A model generated the notes under the pieces. The model was given only the letters and a program-made list of their open reading frames with translations. It was not told the DNA's origin and did no database searches. A program made the translations under genes and the position numbers. Shown here one piece after another: positions 12,769-20,882 of a DNA stretch of 23,203 nt (the stretch's first letter is position 1; the number at the start of each line of letters is the position of its first letter). This stretch comes from a virus, in IMG/VR virus record IMGVR_UViG_3300031718_000045, positions 1 through 23,203 of that record; one strand, 5' to 3'.

Positions 12769-14651
12769 TGGCCCGCGCACCGCAACAGCAGCGGATTCCT
12801 CCCAAACCGAAGAAATACATCAACTTCGGTAAGTTCAAGAAATTGAATACCAAGGTCAGTCGCCAGGCTCTCCCCGAGAACGAACTCGCCTGGCTGGAAA
12901 ATCTGATGATCATCGGGGAGAACAACCTGCAGACGGTTCCCGCCCCGCTCGGCCCCTTCGTTTCCATCCCCGGCGAAGTGACCTATCGCTCCTATTGGGC
13001 GAACATCAACAACAACGACTACATCATAGTTTTCACGACCGCGGGCGGCGGCTGGGCGATCAATCGCACGACGAACGCCCTCGTGCAGTTCGCTCCGGAC
13101 GGTACCTTCTCTAATCCGGATATGACGGTATACGCCTCCGAGAGAATTCTGATCATAGACCCCAACCCGCTCACCGGCTATTCGACCTGGGACGGCGTTC
13201 TTTTCATCAAGACCGGGCAGGTGTCGCCAAACATCAACATCACCAACGGAGGTACGTACAATGCCACGCCAACCGTCACGATTTCTGGAGGCTCTGGTTC
13301 GGGAGCCTCGGCCGTCGCCATTATGGGAGGGACTGCACCTAATCAATTTGTTGGGCAAGTTGAACTCGTCACAGGCGGGACAGGCTACCAGCCGGGCGAC
13401 ATCCTCACCGTTACGTTTTCAACCGGGACCTCGACTGCAACTGCAGTTGCTCGCGTCTGGCCGCAGGTCACCGGCACCTCGATTGGGGTGTTTGCCGGAC
13501 GGGTATGGTGGATATCTGCCCCTATGTTCCCGGTTGGAGGTAACGTTCGACAACTAAATTTCACCGGTCTGGGGGCAGTTACTGTGGTCGGCCCCACCTA
13601 TGACGACACCAACCCAGCAAACGCCGCAGGCAGCACCACGATCACTGACGCGGACGTGGCGCACAATCTGACGTGCGTCCGTGGCCTTAACAATTACCTC
13701 TACATTTTCGGCGACAACTCGATCAAGCAAATCGGCAGCATCACGGTCAGCAACTCGACCACTCTGTTCACGATTCTCACGATCGCCTCCGACATTGGCA
13801 CCACCTACATCCAGACGATTCTCTCCTATAATCGGTACGTCGTTTTCGCCAACAAAAACGGGGTCTACGGTATCTTCGGGGCCTCGGTGCAGAAGATCAG
13901 CGACGATCTTGATGGGCTTTTCCAGCAAATCGATTTCACCCAGCAAATGTCGGCGGCTCTCAATGACGTCCATCTCGGGATCACGGTTGGAGGCTCGATC
14001 CACTGCTATCTTGTGCTGGTCAAGTACAACGATCCTATACAGGGGGCGAGGTCTCTCATTCTGGGATTCGACGGCAAGACATGGTTTACCACCTCGCAGG
14101 GGAACAACATCATCGCAATCACTAGTCTCCCTGGCATAACGAGCCTGCAATGGGAAACCTACGGGTTAGCCTCCCCTCCTGGCGGTGGGTCTATTCAAGT
14201 CAAGCAATTGCTGGCTGACGACACGTCGAATACAAACGTGACTCTGATCACATCCTTGACGCCCCACAACGACGTTCAGACGGCGAAGCAACCGCTGCAT
14301 ATCGGCATTGCCGTAAACTTTGGCGCGGCTACGGTCGCCTCGCCATTGTTGATTGCCAATCTTGACACAGAGAACGGGACGGACGGCACCACGTTTCTTC
14401 CCCCCGGCGGCAAGTCTGGGTTTGCTCTCGTCCATCAGGACATGGAAGGCTATGGCCACTATCTCGGCCTAACGTTGTCGATGTCGGCACAGCGGTCATC
14501 GTTCAATGCGATGATCATCGAATATGTCGATGCCGACATTTGGGGCGACACGTTCCCGGCGCCTGTTCCGACGATCCTTACCGACGAGACGGGCAAGATC
14601 ATCCTTACCGACGAGACGGGCAAGATCATCCTTACGAAGGAAAATCCATGA
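12768..14651 (+). CDS. Nozzle (tail tubular protein B-like), with beta-repeat insertion
   Basis: Nozzle proteins form the narrow tip of the podovirus tail and carry beta-propeller repeats. The 627-residue product fits in size, order (after the adaptor) and style: an N-terminal KYINFGKFKKLNTKVS segment, many strand-turn-strand units (YIIVFTTAGGGW, YASERILIIDPN, RYVVFANKNGVYGIFG), and a propeller-like middle. Residues about 153-228 are a Gly/Thr-rich beta-repeat insert (GGTYNATPTVTISGG, GGTGYQPGDILTV). The C-terminus carries a short repeat (ILTDETGKI twice, then ILTKENP) from a 27-bp tandem duplication. An upstream SD is weak; coupling to the adaptor is likely. The stop overlaps the next ATG. 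Confidence 0.75.
   Translation: MARAPQQQRIPPKPKKYINFGKFKKLNTKVSRQALPENELAWLENLMIIGENNLQTVPAPLGPFVSIPGEVTYRSYWANINNNDYIIVFTTAGGGWAINRTTNALVQFAPDGTFSNPDMTVYASERILIIDPNPLTGYSTWDGVLFIKTGQVSPNINITNGGTYNATPTVTISGGSGSGASAVAIMGGTAPNQFVGQVELVTGGTGYQPGDILTVTFSTGTSTATAVARVWPQVTGTSIGVFAGRVWWISAPMFPVGGNVRQLNFTGLGAVTVVGPTYDDTNPANAAGSTTITDADVAHNLTCVRGLNNYLYIFGDNSIKQIGSITVSNSTTLFTILTIASDIGTTYIQTILSYNRYVVFANKNGVYGIFGASVQKISDDLDGLFQQIDFTQQMSAALNDVHLGITVGGSIHCYLVLVKYNDPIQGARSLILGFDGKTWFTTSQGNNIIAITSLPGITSLQWETYGLASPPGGGSIQVKQLLADDTSNTNVTLITSLTPHNDVQTAKQPLHIGIAVNFGAATVASPLLIANLDTENGTDGTTFLPPGGKSGFALVHQDMEGYGHYLGLTLSMSAQRSSFNAMIIEYVDADIWGDTFPAPVPTILTDETGKIILTDETGKIILTKENP
14574..14635 (+). repeat. 27-bp tandem repeat at the nozzle C-terminus
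   Basis: A 27-bp unit, nine codons encoding ILTDETGKI, occurs at 14574-14600 and 14601-14627, with a third partial copy (atccttac) at 14628-14635. The unit length keeps frame. It adds a repeated acidic/hydrophobic tail to the nozzle protein and may vary in copy number between related phages. Confidence 0.9.
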
Positions 14652-16750
14652 CTACCTCGACCCGCCGTGCCGCAGCACTGTTGGCAGTGGTGCTCGCCGC
14701 TATCGGCGTTACCATTCTTCTCAGGCCGGAAGCGCTTTCTCAGGCGACGGAGCCGTTCTCGGCATACATGGCGCCGCTACCGGTAGATTCGATCAGCGTC
14801 CAGAATGGAGATTTTCTCTATATTTTGAATGCTGGCGTCTCCAAGAAGCTTCCCGGAACCACGGTCCGCAATCCGATCCTGGACACCCTTAACGTTGGCG
14901 CTGCAGGCGTCTCAACGGGAACAATATCAATCACCGCATTCGGCGGCGCAAACAATACTCTGCAATTGTGCCAAGGCGGGGCTCTCCAGGTTCTAAATCA
15001 AAGCTCCGGAACCGCATTTTGCCTTCCATCCTCGACCGGTACAGTCGGTCAAGTGCTGACCTCCAGCGGTAGCGCAACCGTACCCGCTACTTGGGGGCCG
15101 GGAGGCGGCGGAGGAGGCGGCGGAACGATCAGCAGCATTGCGCTGTCCGTGCCGCAGGGCCTGTCGATCTCAGGAAGCCCCTGCTCGATTGCGAACTGCA
15201 CGTTCGGTATGACGTGGAACGCGTCTCAGGTCATTCCAAACACGCAAATTCCCACGCCTACTCTTAGCGCTCTCGGCGGCATCGAGGCGATAACCTGCGC
15301 CGCCGGTCAATTCATCAATGTGATCAACGTCACCGGCATACCTACATGTTCGACGCCGGCCGGCGGCGGCAACGTTTCGACGTCGGGGACAATTACGAGC
15401 GGGAATTGCGCTCAGTGGAACAGCGCAACCGGTCTTATTTCTACCGCTGCCCCCTGTGCGAGTGGTCCCGCTGGGGCCAACCCCACAGCAACGATTGGTC
15501 TCGCCGCCGTCAACGGTGTTGCCACATCGTTCATTCGGTCTGATGGCGCTCCGCCGCTCTCTCAAGCGATAGTCCCCACCTGGACGGGCCTGCACACGTT
15601 TGCAGGCAACATGGCGGTCAACGGCTCCGGAAGCGGCACCATCACGCTCCAGCCGCAGGCGGCCGCCGGAACATGGAACTGGAATTGGCCGATCACGGCG
15701 GGCGCGGCCGGCCAGGTGCTGACCTCTCAGGGTGGCGGTAGCACCGCGATGACGTGGACAACTGCCGGCATCCCCACGCCCATTTTTCAAACCATATCCG
15801 GGACGTCGCCTCAGTCTGCTACGATCACCACGGCCTCATACATCATATCGACGGTGACGGGCGGCTCGCCGAACTCGGTCACCGTCACATTGCCGGCCAG
15901 CCCAGCCACTGGAACGACGCTCACCTTCACGCTGGGTAACACCCAGGCGACCAACATTGTATCTGCGTCGTCAAATATCCTTCCGATTGAAAGCACGACC
16001 ACAGACACCGTCATCATCGGCACCCCAAGCACTGGCGTCGCGGTCGCCGAATGGGCCAGCATCGTTTACAGCGGCACTAATTGGGAGGTCGTCGCCGGAG
16101 GAAGCACTGGAGGCGGAGGCGGCACGCCGAGTTTCCAGACCTACCAGACCTTCCTGTCGGGCTCCGGCGCCAGCTACACGGCAACATCTTCCGCTGTCCT
16201 GCACATCAAGGTGAAGATGATTGGAGGCGGCGGGGGAGGCGGCGCGCAGACCGCGAATGCCGGAGGTAACGGCGCTGCGACCTCCTTTGGAGGATGGAGC
16301 GCAGGAGGAGGCACGGGCGGGCCTGGAGGTCCGACTAACGCCACGATTGCCGGAGGCACCGGCGGCTCCAACGGAAGCGGCACGCAAATACTGAGGTTGA
16401 ATGGCGGAACGGGAACCTCTGGAACCACCGGAGTCTCGGGGTTGACGCCATACAGTCCAGCAGGTTGCACGAGCCCGTTTGGCGGAACCGCTGGTGGGGC
16501 GACTAATAAGGTCGGCGATCCCGCGGCTGCGAACACGGGTTCGGGTGGGGCTGGAGGCGGTGGGCAAGGTTCGACCGGCGCTGGTTCAAGTGGCGCGTGT
16601 GGCGAGTATGTTGAGTTCATTATGACGAAGGCTCAGTTCGCGGGCGCCACCTACACGATCGGTGGGGGTGGCGCCGCCGGCGCAGCTGGCGGCGTAGCAG
16701 GCGGAGCAGGCGCGGCTGGGATCGTCATGGTCGAAGAGTTCTATTATTAG
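14648..16750 (+). CDS. Tail fibre-like protein with hydrophobic N-terminus and Gly-rich tip
   Basis: The 700-residue protein starts at an ATG overlapping the nozzle stop, with AAGGAA six bases upstream. Residues about 8-25 form a hydrophobic segment after a basic start (TTSTRRAAALLAVVLAAIG), unusual for a fibre. A Gly linker follows at about 151-158, then a fibre repeat near 273-305 (NGVATSFIRSDGAPPLSQ, a motif familiar from phage fibres). The C-terminal 200 residues (about 495-700) are extremely Gly-rich (IGGGGGGGAQTANAGG, GAAGIVMVEEFYY), as in Gly-rich fibre tips that bind the host. The frame extends upstream to 14540 over the nozzle, but ATG 14648 is clearly the start. A receptor-binding role is likely. 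Confidence 0.72.
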   Translation: MTTSTRRAAALLAVVLAAIGVTILLRPEALSQATEPFSAYMAPLPVDSISVQNGDFLYILNAGVSKKLPGTTVRNPILDTLNVGAAGVSTGTISITAFGGANNTLQLCQGGALQVLNQSSGTAFCLPSSTGTVGQVLTSSGSATVPATWGPGGGGGGGGTISSIALSVPQGLSISGSPCSIANCTFGMTWNASQVIPNTQIPTPTLSALGGIEAITCAAGQFINVINVTGIPTCSTPAGGGNVSTSGTITSGNCAQWNSATGLISTAAPCASGPAGANPTATIGLAAVNGVATSFIRSDGAPPLSQAIVPTWTGLHTFAGNMAVNGSGSGTITLQPQAAAGTWNWNWPITAGAAGQVLTSQGGGSTAMTWTTAGIPTPIFQTISGTSPQSATITTASYIISTVTGGSPNSVTVTLPASPATGTTLTFTLGNTQATNIVSASSNILPIESTTTDTVIIGTPSTGVAVAEWASIVYSGTNWEVVAGGSTGGGGGTPSFQTYQTFLSGSGASYTATSSAVLHIKVKMIGGGGGGGAQTANAGGNGAATSFGGWSAGGGTGGPGGPTNATIAGGTGGSNGSGTQILRLNGGTGTSGTTGVSGLTPYSPAGCTSPFGGTAGGATNKVGDPAAANTGSGGAGGGGQGSTGAGSSGACGEYVEFIMTKAQFAGATYTIGGGGAAGAAGGVAGGAGAAGIVMVEEFYY

Positions 16751-16758
16751 GTGCTTCC

Positions 16759-19700
16759 ATGGTTCGCTACGTACTGGCTCTTGCTATTTTGCTAATCAGC
16801 GCTTCGATCGGCGTTGAGGCTCCCTGTCCTCCGTGGGCCTGGTGCGGGAAAGTCGTGGGTGGAGGAGGCGGGGGAGGCGGAGGCACCGGCGGAACTGTCG
16901 CTCTGTCGCCCGTCAACGGCTCGACGCTGGCCGGACAGTCTGTGACTTTCACTGCTACCACCACCAGCAATGTTGCCAGCGTCGAGTTTCGTATGGGCGG
17001 CTACTGGCTCGGCACCGTGACTACACCGCCGTTCACGATCAACTGGAATAGCGGCTGGGCGTTCGACGGAAACTCTCATGTTCAGGCTATCGCTCGCGAC
17101 GGATTTGGGAACATCCTCGCCACGGCAGACAATGCCTACCAGATCAGCAATTACGGGAACACGTTCGCTCTGACGACGCCTAATCTGGCCAATCCGCTGA
17201 GCGGCACCGTCACCCTCACAGCGTCGGCGACCGACACTGTTAATAATGTTCTTGACACATGGATTGTCCAAATTGACGGAGTTTCCTATCACTCAAAGGT
17301 CATCTCTCCGGCGCCTAGTCCGTTTACGTTCAATCTAGATACGACGACTCTCTTCAACGGGCAGCACGAACTCTACCTAACCACGATAAGCCAGAACGTG
17401 GGAGGAGCAAATACGCTTGCCGGTACCGTGCAGCACCATCAGATGTTTACGACCGCCAACGCTCACGCCCTGCTCGGCGTCGCTCCAAATGTTCAGAACG
17501 CCTACATAGGCTTGACCGGTACTGTTAACGTCGGATGCCAGGAAATCTTCACCGACAACACCAAGGGGGCTTGCTCCTCACCTCAGTACACCTCCAGTGA
17601 CACCACCATCGCCACCGTCAACGGCGCCGGCTTGGTGACAGGCAGCGTTTCCAAAGAAGGATACGTCACGATCACGGTTACCGACTCGTCTGGCAAGTCG
17701 GGCAACGCTTACGTTTGGGTCCGCACCGCGGGGGCTATCCCTCATTTTGCCGGCAATGGAACTGGCATCCTCACCACGTTTAGCGCTGCGAACAGCCTGT
17801 ACGTCACTTCGCCGTTTTATACTCAGCCGTCAATCATAGCGAATGAACCAGGCAATGGGTTCGGTGGAACTGGCGTGAGCGAATTACACCGGGCCGGTGT
17901 CAATACAGAGCAGGATCAGTCCTACGACGGCGGTCCGACATATGGTGGCGCACCGTGCGACTCGATGAACTACACGACGTGGCAGACGAATTTCGACAAC
18001 ACCTATCCGGCAAAGTGGGCGCTGGCCGCAAACAACAACTTTCACATCATGGGTCTGGGGGACACTATTGCTCGCAACGTCGGGCAAGAGGGGTGGTGCA
18101 CGATCAACTGGCCGTCGGCCAACCTGGCGCTCGCCCACACCATACAGGTTCTCTACAACAGCGGCGTCGCCGTCAGCCAGGAGATGATCGACGAGGGCAG
18201 CAACGGCTGGGGCTCGATGACCAATCCAGGGACCGGGCTAGTTGGCCAGACCGGCCCCTATGTTGACGGGTCAGCCGATTTCTTCACGCAAATCGTGTGC
18301 AGCGGCTCCACCTGCACCGTGACGTGGCCTAATCATGTGTTCGTGAACAATGAGACGAACCCGGGCACCAACTTTGCTCTTGCCGGCTCAATCAACTCGA
18401 ACCTCAACACAGTATTCACGTTCGGTCAGCCGGCCAACTACTTCGTTGTGACAAATTCGACGCTGAACACCTTTGATTTCACCCCGCTGGGGTCGGTAAC
18501 CGGAACATTCAACTCAACCACGGACCCGGGTCTGACTTTCCTGCAGTGGGGACGATACCCATGTCTTCTGCCGTCCGGCAATTACAGCACGGCCTGCGCC
18601 CCGCCGGTGCCGAACAACACGCTGTCACAATTCAGCACCTGGATGCACCAGGCGACCAATCCTCTGCCGGTAAGTTGGCCTGGACTGGGGATATCGCCGG
18701 TGCAAGTGCATGGCAATTGGATTGGATCGACCAGCCTTAGCGACTATGCCTCGCATTATTGGGACAGTTTTAGGATTAGACAGGCTTATGCCTGGGGTCG
18801 CGGCGTTGCCGAAAACAACTTCGAAATGCGCACCCAATTCCTGCGGCGCCAGCAGTACATGAGGATGGATGCCCCGCAGATTTTGATCACCACAGTTAGC
18901 GGAGGGCCGCTGTACACCAAGCAGAGCACCACCGGAGGATATTATATCCCGTTGACTGACACCTGGAGCGCCGGCGGCGTTCCTCTATCTGCGCCGTTTT
19001 CTCAAATCATGACGATCGCCGCGCTGGGCGGGGCGGGTTCTCGAAACTACCTCTTTGAAAACTCAACGACGGTAGCCAACAAGTACACCGCGCCCAACGG
19101 CAGCGGGATGCAGACCGGAGGCTCCCCATACACAGCCGACCCTCAATCGACTTACGCATGGCATCAGGTTGGCTACGCTTCCAATCTTCTGTTCCATGCC
19201 TTGCAGCCGTACATCATAAACACGCCACTCCCATCTCCCTATTTTGGACCCATCCTGCTGGACGGACCAACGAACTCGCCGCCTCTCAACGATGTCGGCA
19301 ATTCGTGGAGCACCGTGGCGGCGAGACAGGGGTTTGACGCCGATCTTTTGCTTATCGTCAACGGCACAGACGCCCCTCAGACCTACACCGCTAATCTTGC
19401 GTCATACCTTGTGGGAGGAACACCGCAGACCGCCCGCTACCTTGCTACTGCCGACTACATTCGGACCGATCTGCTTATTTCCGGGACCACTTCTGACATT
19501 GTGACGGTTCCGGAGGGTGGGGCACTGGCTTATCTGGTTCCGAGAAATGCAGCATGGACCAACACGCCGACGCAGGCTGTGAGTTTACTTCCACCTAACG
19601 TGGGACAGTCCCAGACGTCTGTAGTTTACTCGTATACTTACTCCGGTGACCTGACCAAGCAGACGCAGGCGACGAACTGTACCGCCGGCTGCACGCTCCA

Positions 19701-19812
19701 CCTCGATCGGCGCCTAGGCGATGTGTTTTACCAGTACATCTATATGGGCGCGACCGGTATTGTGAGCGGCAGGAGTGCCGTGACCACTCTGCCGCAACTT
19801 ACGAGCAACTGA
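16759..19812 (+). CDS. Large secreted-type spike: Ig-like domains and possible glycoside hydrolase region
   Basis: The 1017-residue product has a signal peptide (MVRYVLALAILLISASIGVEA) ending before a Cys/Pro/Trp segment, and a poly-Gly linker (residues 34-45). It continues with Ig-like beta-sandwich repeats (about 45-130 and 135-230), a Big_2-like domain (about 249-321: IGLTGTVNVG, then TTIATVNGAGLVTG), and a large alpha/beta region (about 340-800) with Trp-rich motifs and a QEMIDEGSNGWG segment (Gln 474, Glu 475). A C-terminal beta-sandwich (about 840-935) resembles those attached to glycoside hydrolases. This layout suggests a tailspike or depolymerase that binds and cuts host polysaccharide. 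The catalytic assignment is inference. The start has a modest AGGTG upstream. Confidence 0.6.
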   Translation: MVRYVLALAILLISASIGVEAPCPPWAWCGKVVGGGGGGGGGTGGTVALSPVNGSTLAGQSVTFTATTTSNVASVEFRMGGYWLGTVTTPPFTINWNSGWAFDGNSHVQAIARDGFGNILATADNAYQISNYGNTFALTTPNLANPLSGTVTLTASATDTVNNVLDTWIVQIDGVSYHSKVISPAPSPFTFNLDTTTLFNGQHELYLTTISQNVGGANTLAGTVQHHQMFTTANAHALLGVAPNVQNAYIGLTGTVNVGCQEIFTDNTKGACSSPQYTSSDTTIATVNGAGLVTGSVSKEGYVTITVTDSSGKSGNAYVWVRTAGAIPHFAGNGTGILTTFSAANSLYVTSPFYTQPSIIANEPGNGFGGTGVSELHRAGVNTEQDQSYDGGPTYGGAPCDSMNYTTWQTNFDNTYPAKWALAANNNFHIMGLGDTIARNVGQEGWCTINWPSANLALAHTIQVLYNSGVAVSQEMIDEGSNGWGSMTNPGTGLVGQTGPYVDGSADFFTQIVCSGSTCTVTWPNHVFVNNETNPGTNFALAGSINSNLNTVFTFGQPANYFVVTNSTLNTFDFTPLGSVTGTFNSTTDPGLTFLQWGRYPCLLPSGNYSTACAPPVPNNTLSQFSTWMHQATNPLPVSWPGLGISPVQVHGNWIGSTSLSDYASHYWDSFRIRQAYAWGRGVAENNFEMRTQFLRRQQYMRMDAPQILITTVSGGPLYTKQSTTGGYYIPLTDTWSAGGVPLSAPFSQIMTIAALGGAGSRNYLFENSTTVANKYTAPNGSGMQTGGSPYTADPQSTYAWHQVGYASNLLFHALQPYIINTPLPSPYFGPILLDGPTNSPPLNDVGNSWSTVAARQGFDADLLLIVNGTDAPQTYTANLASYLVGGTPQTARYLATADYIRTDLLISGTTSDIVTVPEGGALAYLVPRNAAWTNTPTQAVSLLPPNVGQSQTSVVYSYTYSGDLTKQTQATNCTAGCTLHLDRRLGDVFYQYIYMGATGIVSGRSAVTTLPQLTSN

Positions 19813-20168
19813 TGAGTACCGAGTTCTTCGCCAATGTCGTGGCCTTCGGGGACATCCCCGGCATTGGCCTATGGGAGGTCGGGCACTATCGGCAGCACCT
19901 CAACTACAACAACTTTCTGGCAACCCGCACGCCGCCGATCTCCATCCCCGTCTATCCGATTCTCAACTTGGTCAGCCTTGACAAGCAAAAGCTTCTCTGG
20001 TGGCTCGAGCAGCACGAGCTTTGGCACGAGGCGGTTCGTCCATTCGCCAACGTGACCGATACCGACTTGTCCTACTTCGACGTGGAGAACGCGAACTCGT
20101 TCTATAACTGGCAGGAACTCCACAATGCGGAGCACACCGCAATTGACGCTGCCTTCGGCCTCACTTAG
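19812..20168 (+). CDS. 118-residue hypothetical protein, His/Trp-rich
   Basis: I do not recognise this protein. The ATG overlaps the spike stop (TGATG), with no strong ribosome site, so translation is probably coupled. The first half has strand-like segments (ANVVAFGDIPGIGLWEVGHYRQHLNYNNF), then a helix with Trp/Glu/His (LWWLEQHELWHEAVR, about residues 61-75), and a C-terminal helix (NSFYNWQELHNAEHTAIDAAFG). Several His residues could suit metal binding, but no known motif is complete. It sits among spike and fibre genes, so it could be a fibre chaperone or small virion protein. The next gene overlaps its last 44 bases. Confidence 0.6.
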   Translation: MSTEFFANVVAFGDIPGIGLWEVGHYRQHLNYNNFLATRTPPISIPVYPILNLVSLDKQKLLWWLEQHELWHEAVRPFANVTDTDLSYFDVENANSFYNWQELHNAEHTAIDAAFGLT

Positions 20169-20589
20169 CCGGGAGGAGTGGCATTCAGGATCGCAGGAGT
20201 TCAACGAATTATTCGTGCGCCACGGCGTCGAGGTGCGCGGCAAGCCTTTTGAACTGGATCGGCCGCGAATTTACGCCCTGCAAAGGCAGGGCCGCCTCGT
20301 TTGGATTGTCGCAAGGAACGACTTCGGCGAGCCGATCGGCTATCAGCTCTCGTTTTGGTATCGCAATCTGCACTGGAACGAGATCGAGGCAACGGACGAT
20401 CTCTGGTACGTCACGCCGGGGCATAGGCGTCAGGGCATAGGAGCCGCGCTCAAGTCGCTGGCGCATATTGAACTTGCCCGCCACGGCGCCATCCGCGTTT
20501 TCGACAATATCCGCGAGGCGGCTCATGCTAAACTGATGGGCGAACTAGGCTATGAGCCTTGGGGGACTAGATGGAATCGTAAATTATGA
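20125..20589 (+). CDS. GNAT-family N-acetyltransferase
   Basis: GNAT enzymes move an acetyl group from acetyl-CoA to an amine. The 154-residue product shows the acetyl-CoA loop RRQGIGAA (residues 101-108) after a strand (LWYVTPGH), preceded by the usual beta strands (IYALQRQGRLVWIVARND, EPIGYQLSFWYRN) and followed by a helix (LKSLAHIELARHG) and ENIREAAHAKLMGELGYE-type final helix. The substrate is not evident; a virion or host protein is possible. Such genes are often seen in podovirus tail regions. ATG 20125 overlaps the previous gene by 44 bases. A TTG at 20143 gives a shorter start; the GGGAGGAG at 20171 has no in-frame start after it. The TGA overlaps the next ATG. Confidence 0.82.
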   Translation: MRSTPQLTLPSASLSREEWHSGSQEFNELFVRHGVEVRGKPFELDRPRIYALQRQGRLVWIVARNDFGEPIGYQLSFWYRNLHWNEIEATDDLWYVTPGHRRQGIGAALKSLAHIELARHGAIRVFDNIREAAHAKLMGELGYEPWGTRWNRKL

Positions 20590-20882
20590 GCGTCAATCCG
20601 ACCAACATAACGCCGATCTGTTTTGGGATCGCCCTGACGACGGCCTCGGCGGTCATTCTTCAGCCTAACCCCACTAGAGGGGCGCTGATGTTCCACAATC
20701 GCTCCCAGACCCTGCTGCTCGAGGTGGCCGCGTTTCCCATTGTCGCCGGCGCCCCCGGTTCGGTCCTGATTTTCCCGGGCGGGTACTCTCCGGTGTTTTC
20801 CGGTCCTACCAGAGCCACATGCGGGTGGAACGGGCACATGATCTCCGGTTCCGGCGACGTCACAATCTTTGAATGGCCATGA
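20586..20882 (+). CDS. 98-residue beta-sandwich-like hypothetical protein
   Basis: I do not recognise this by name. The ATG overlaps the GNAT stop (ATGA). The product alternates short strands and Gly/Pro turns (ICFGIALTTASAVILQPNPTR, GALMFHNRSQTLLLEVAAFP, GAPGSVLIFPGGYSPVF, SGSGDVTIFEWP), which suggests a small beta-sandwich of the decoration or fibre-associated kind seen near tail genes. It has two Cys (residues 12 and 79). Its place between the GNAT and fibre genes makes a virion role likely but not proven. The next gene's ATG overlaps its stop. Confidence 0.6.
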   Translation: MSVNPTNITPICFGIALTTASAVILQPNPTRGALMFHNRSQTLLLEVAAFPIVAGAPGSVLIFPGGYSPVFSGPTRATCGWNGHMISGSGDVTIFEWP

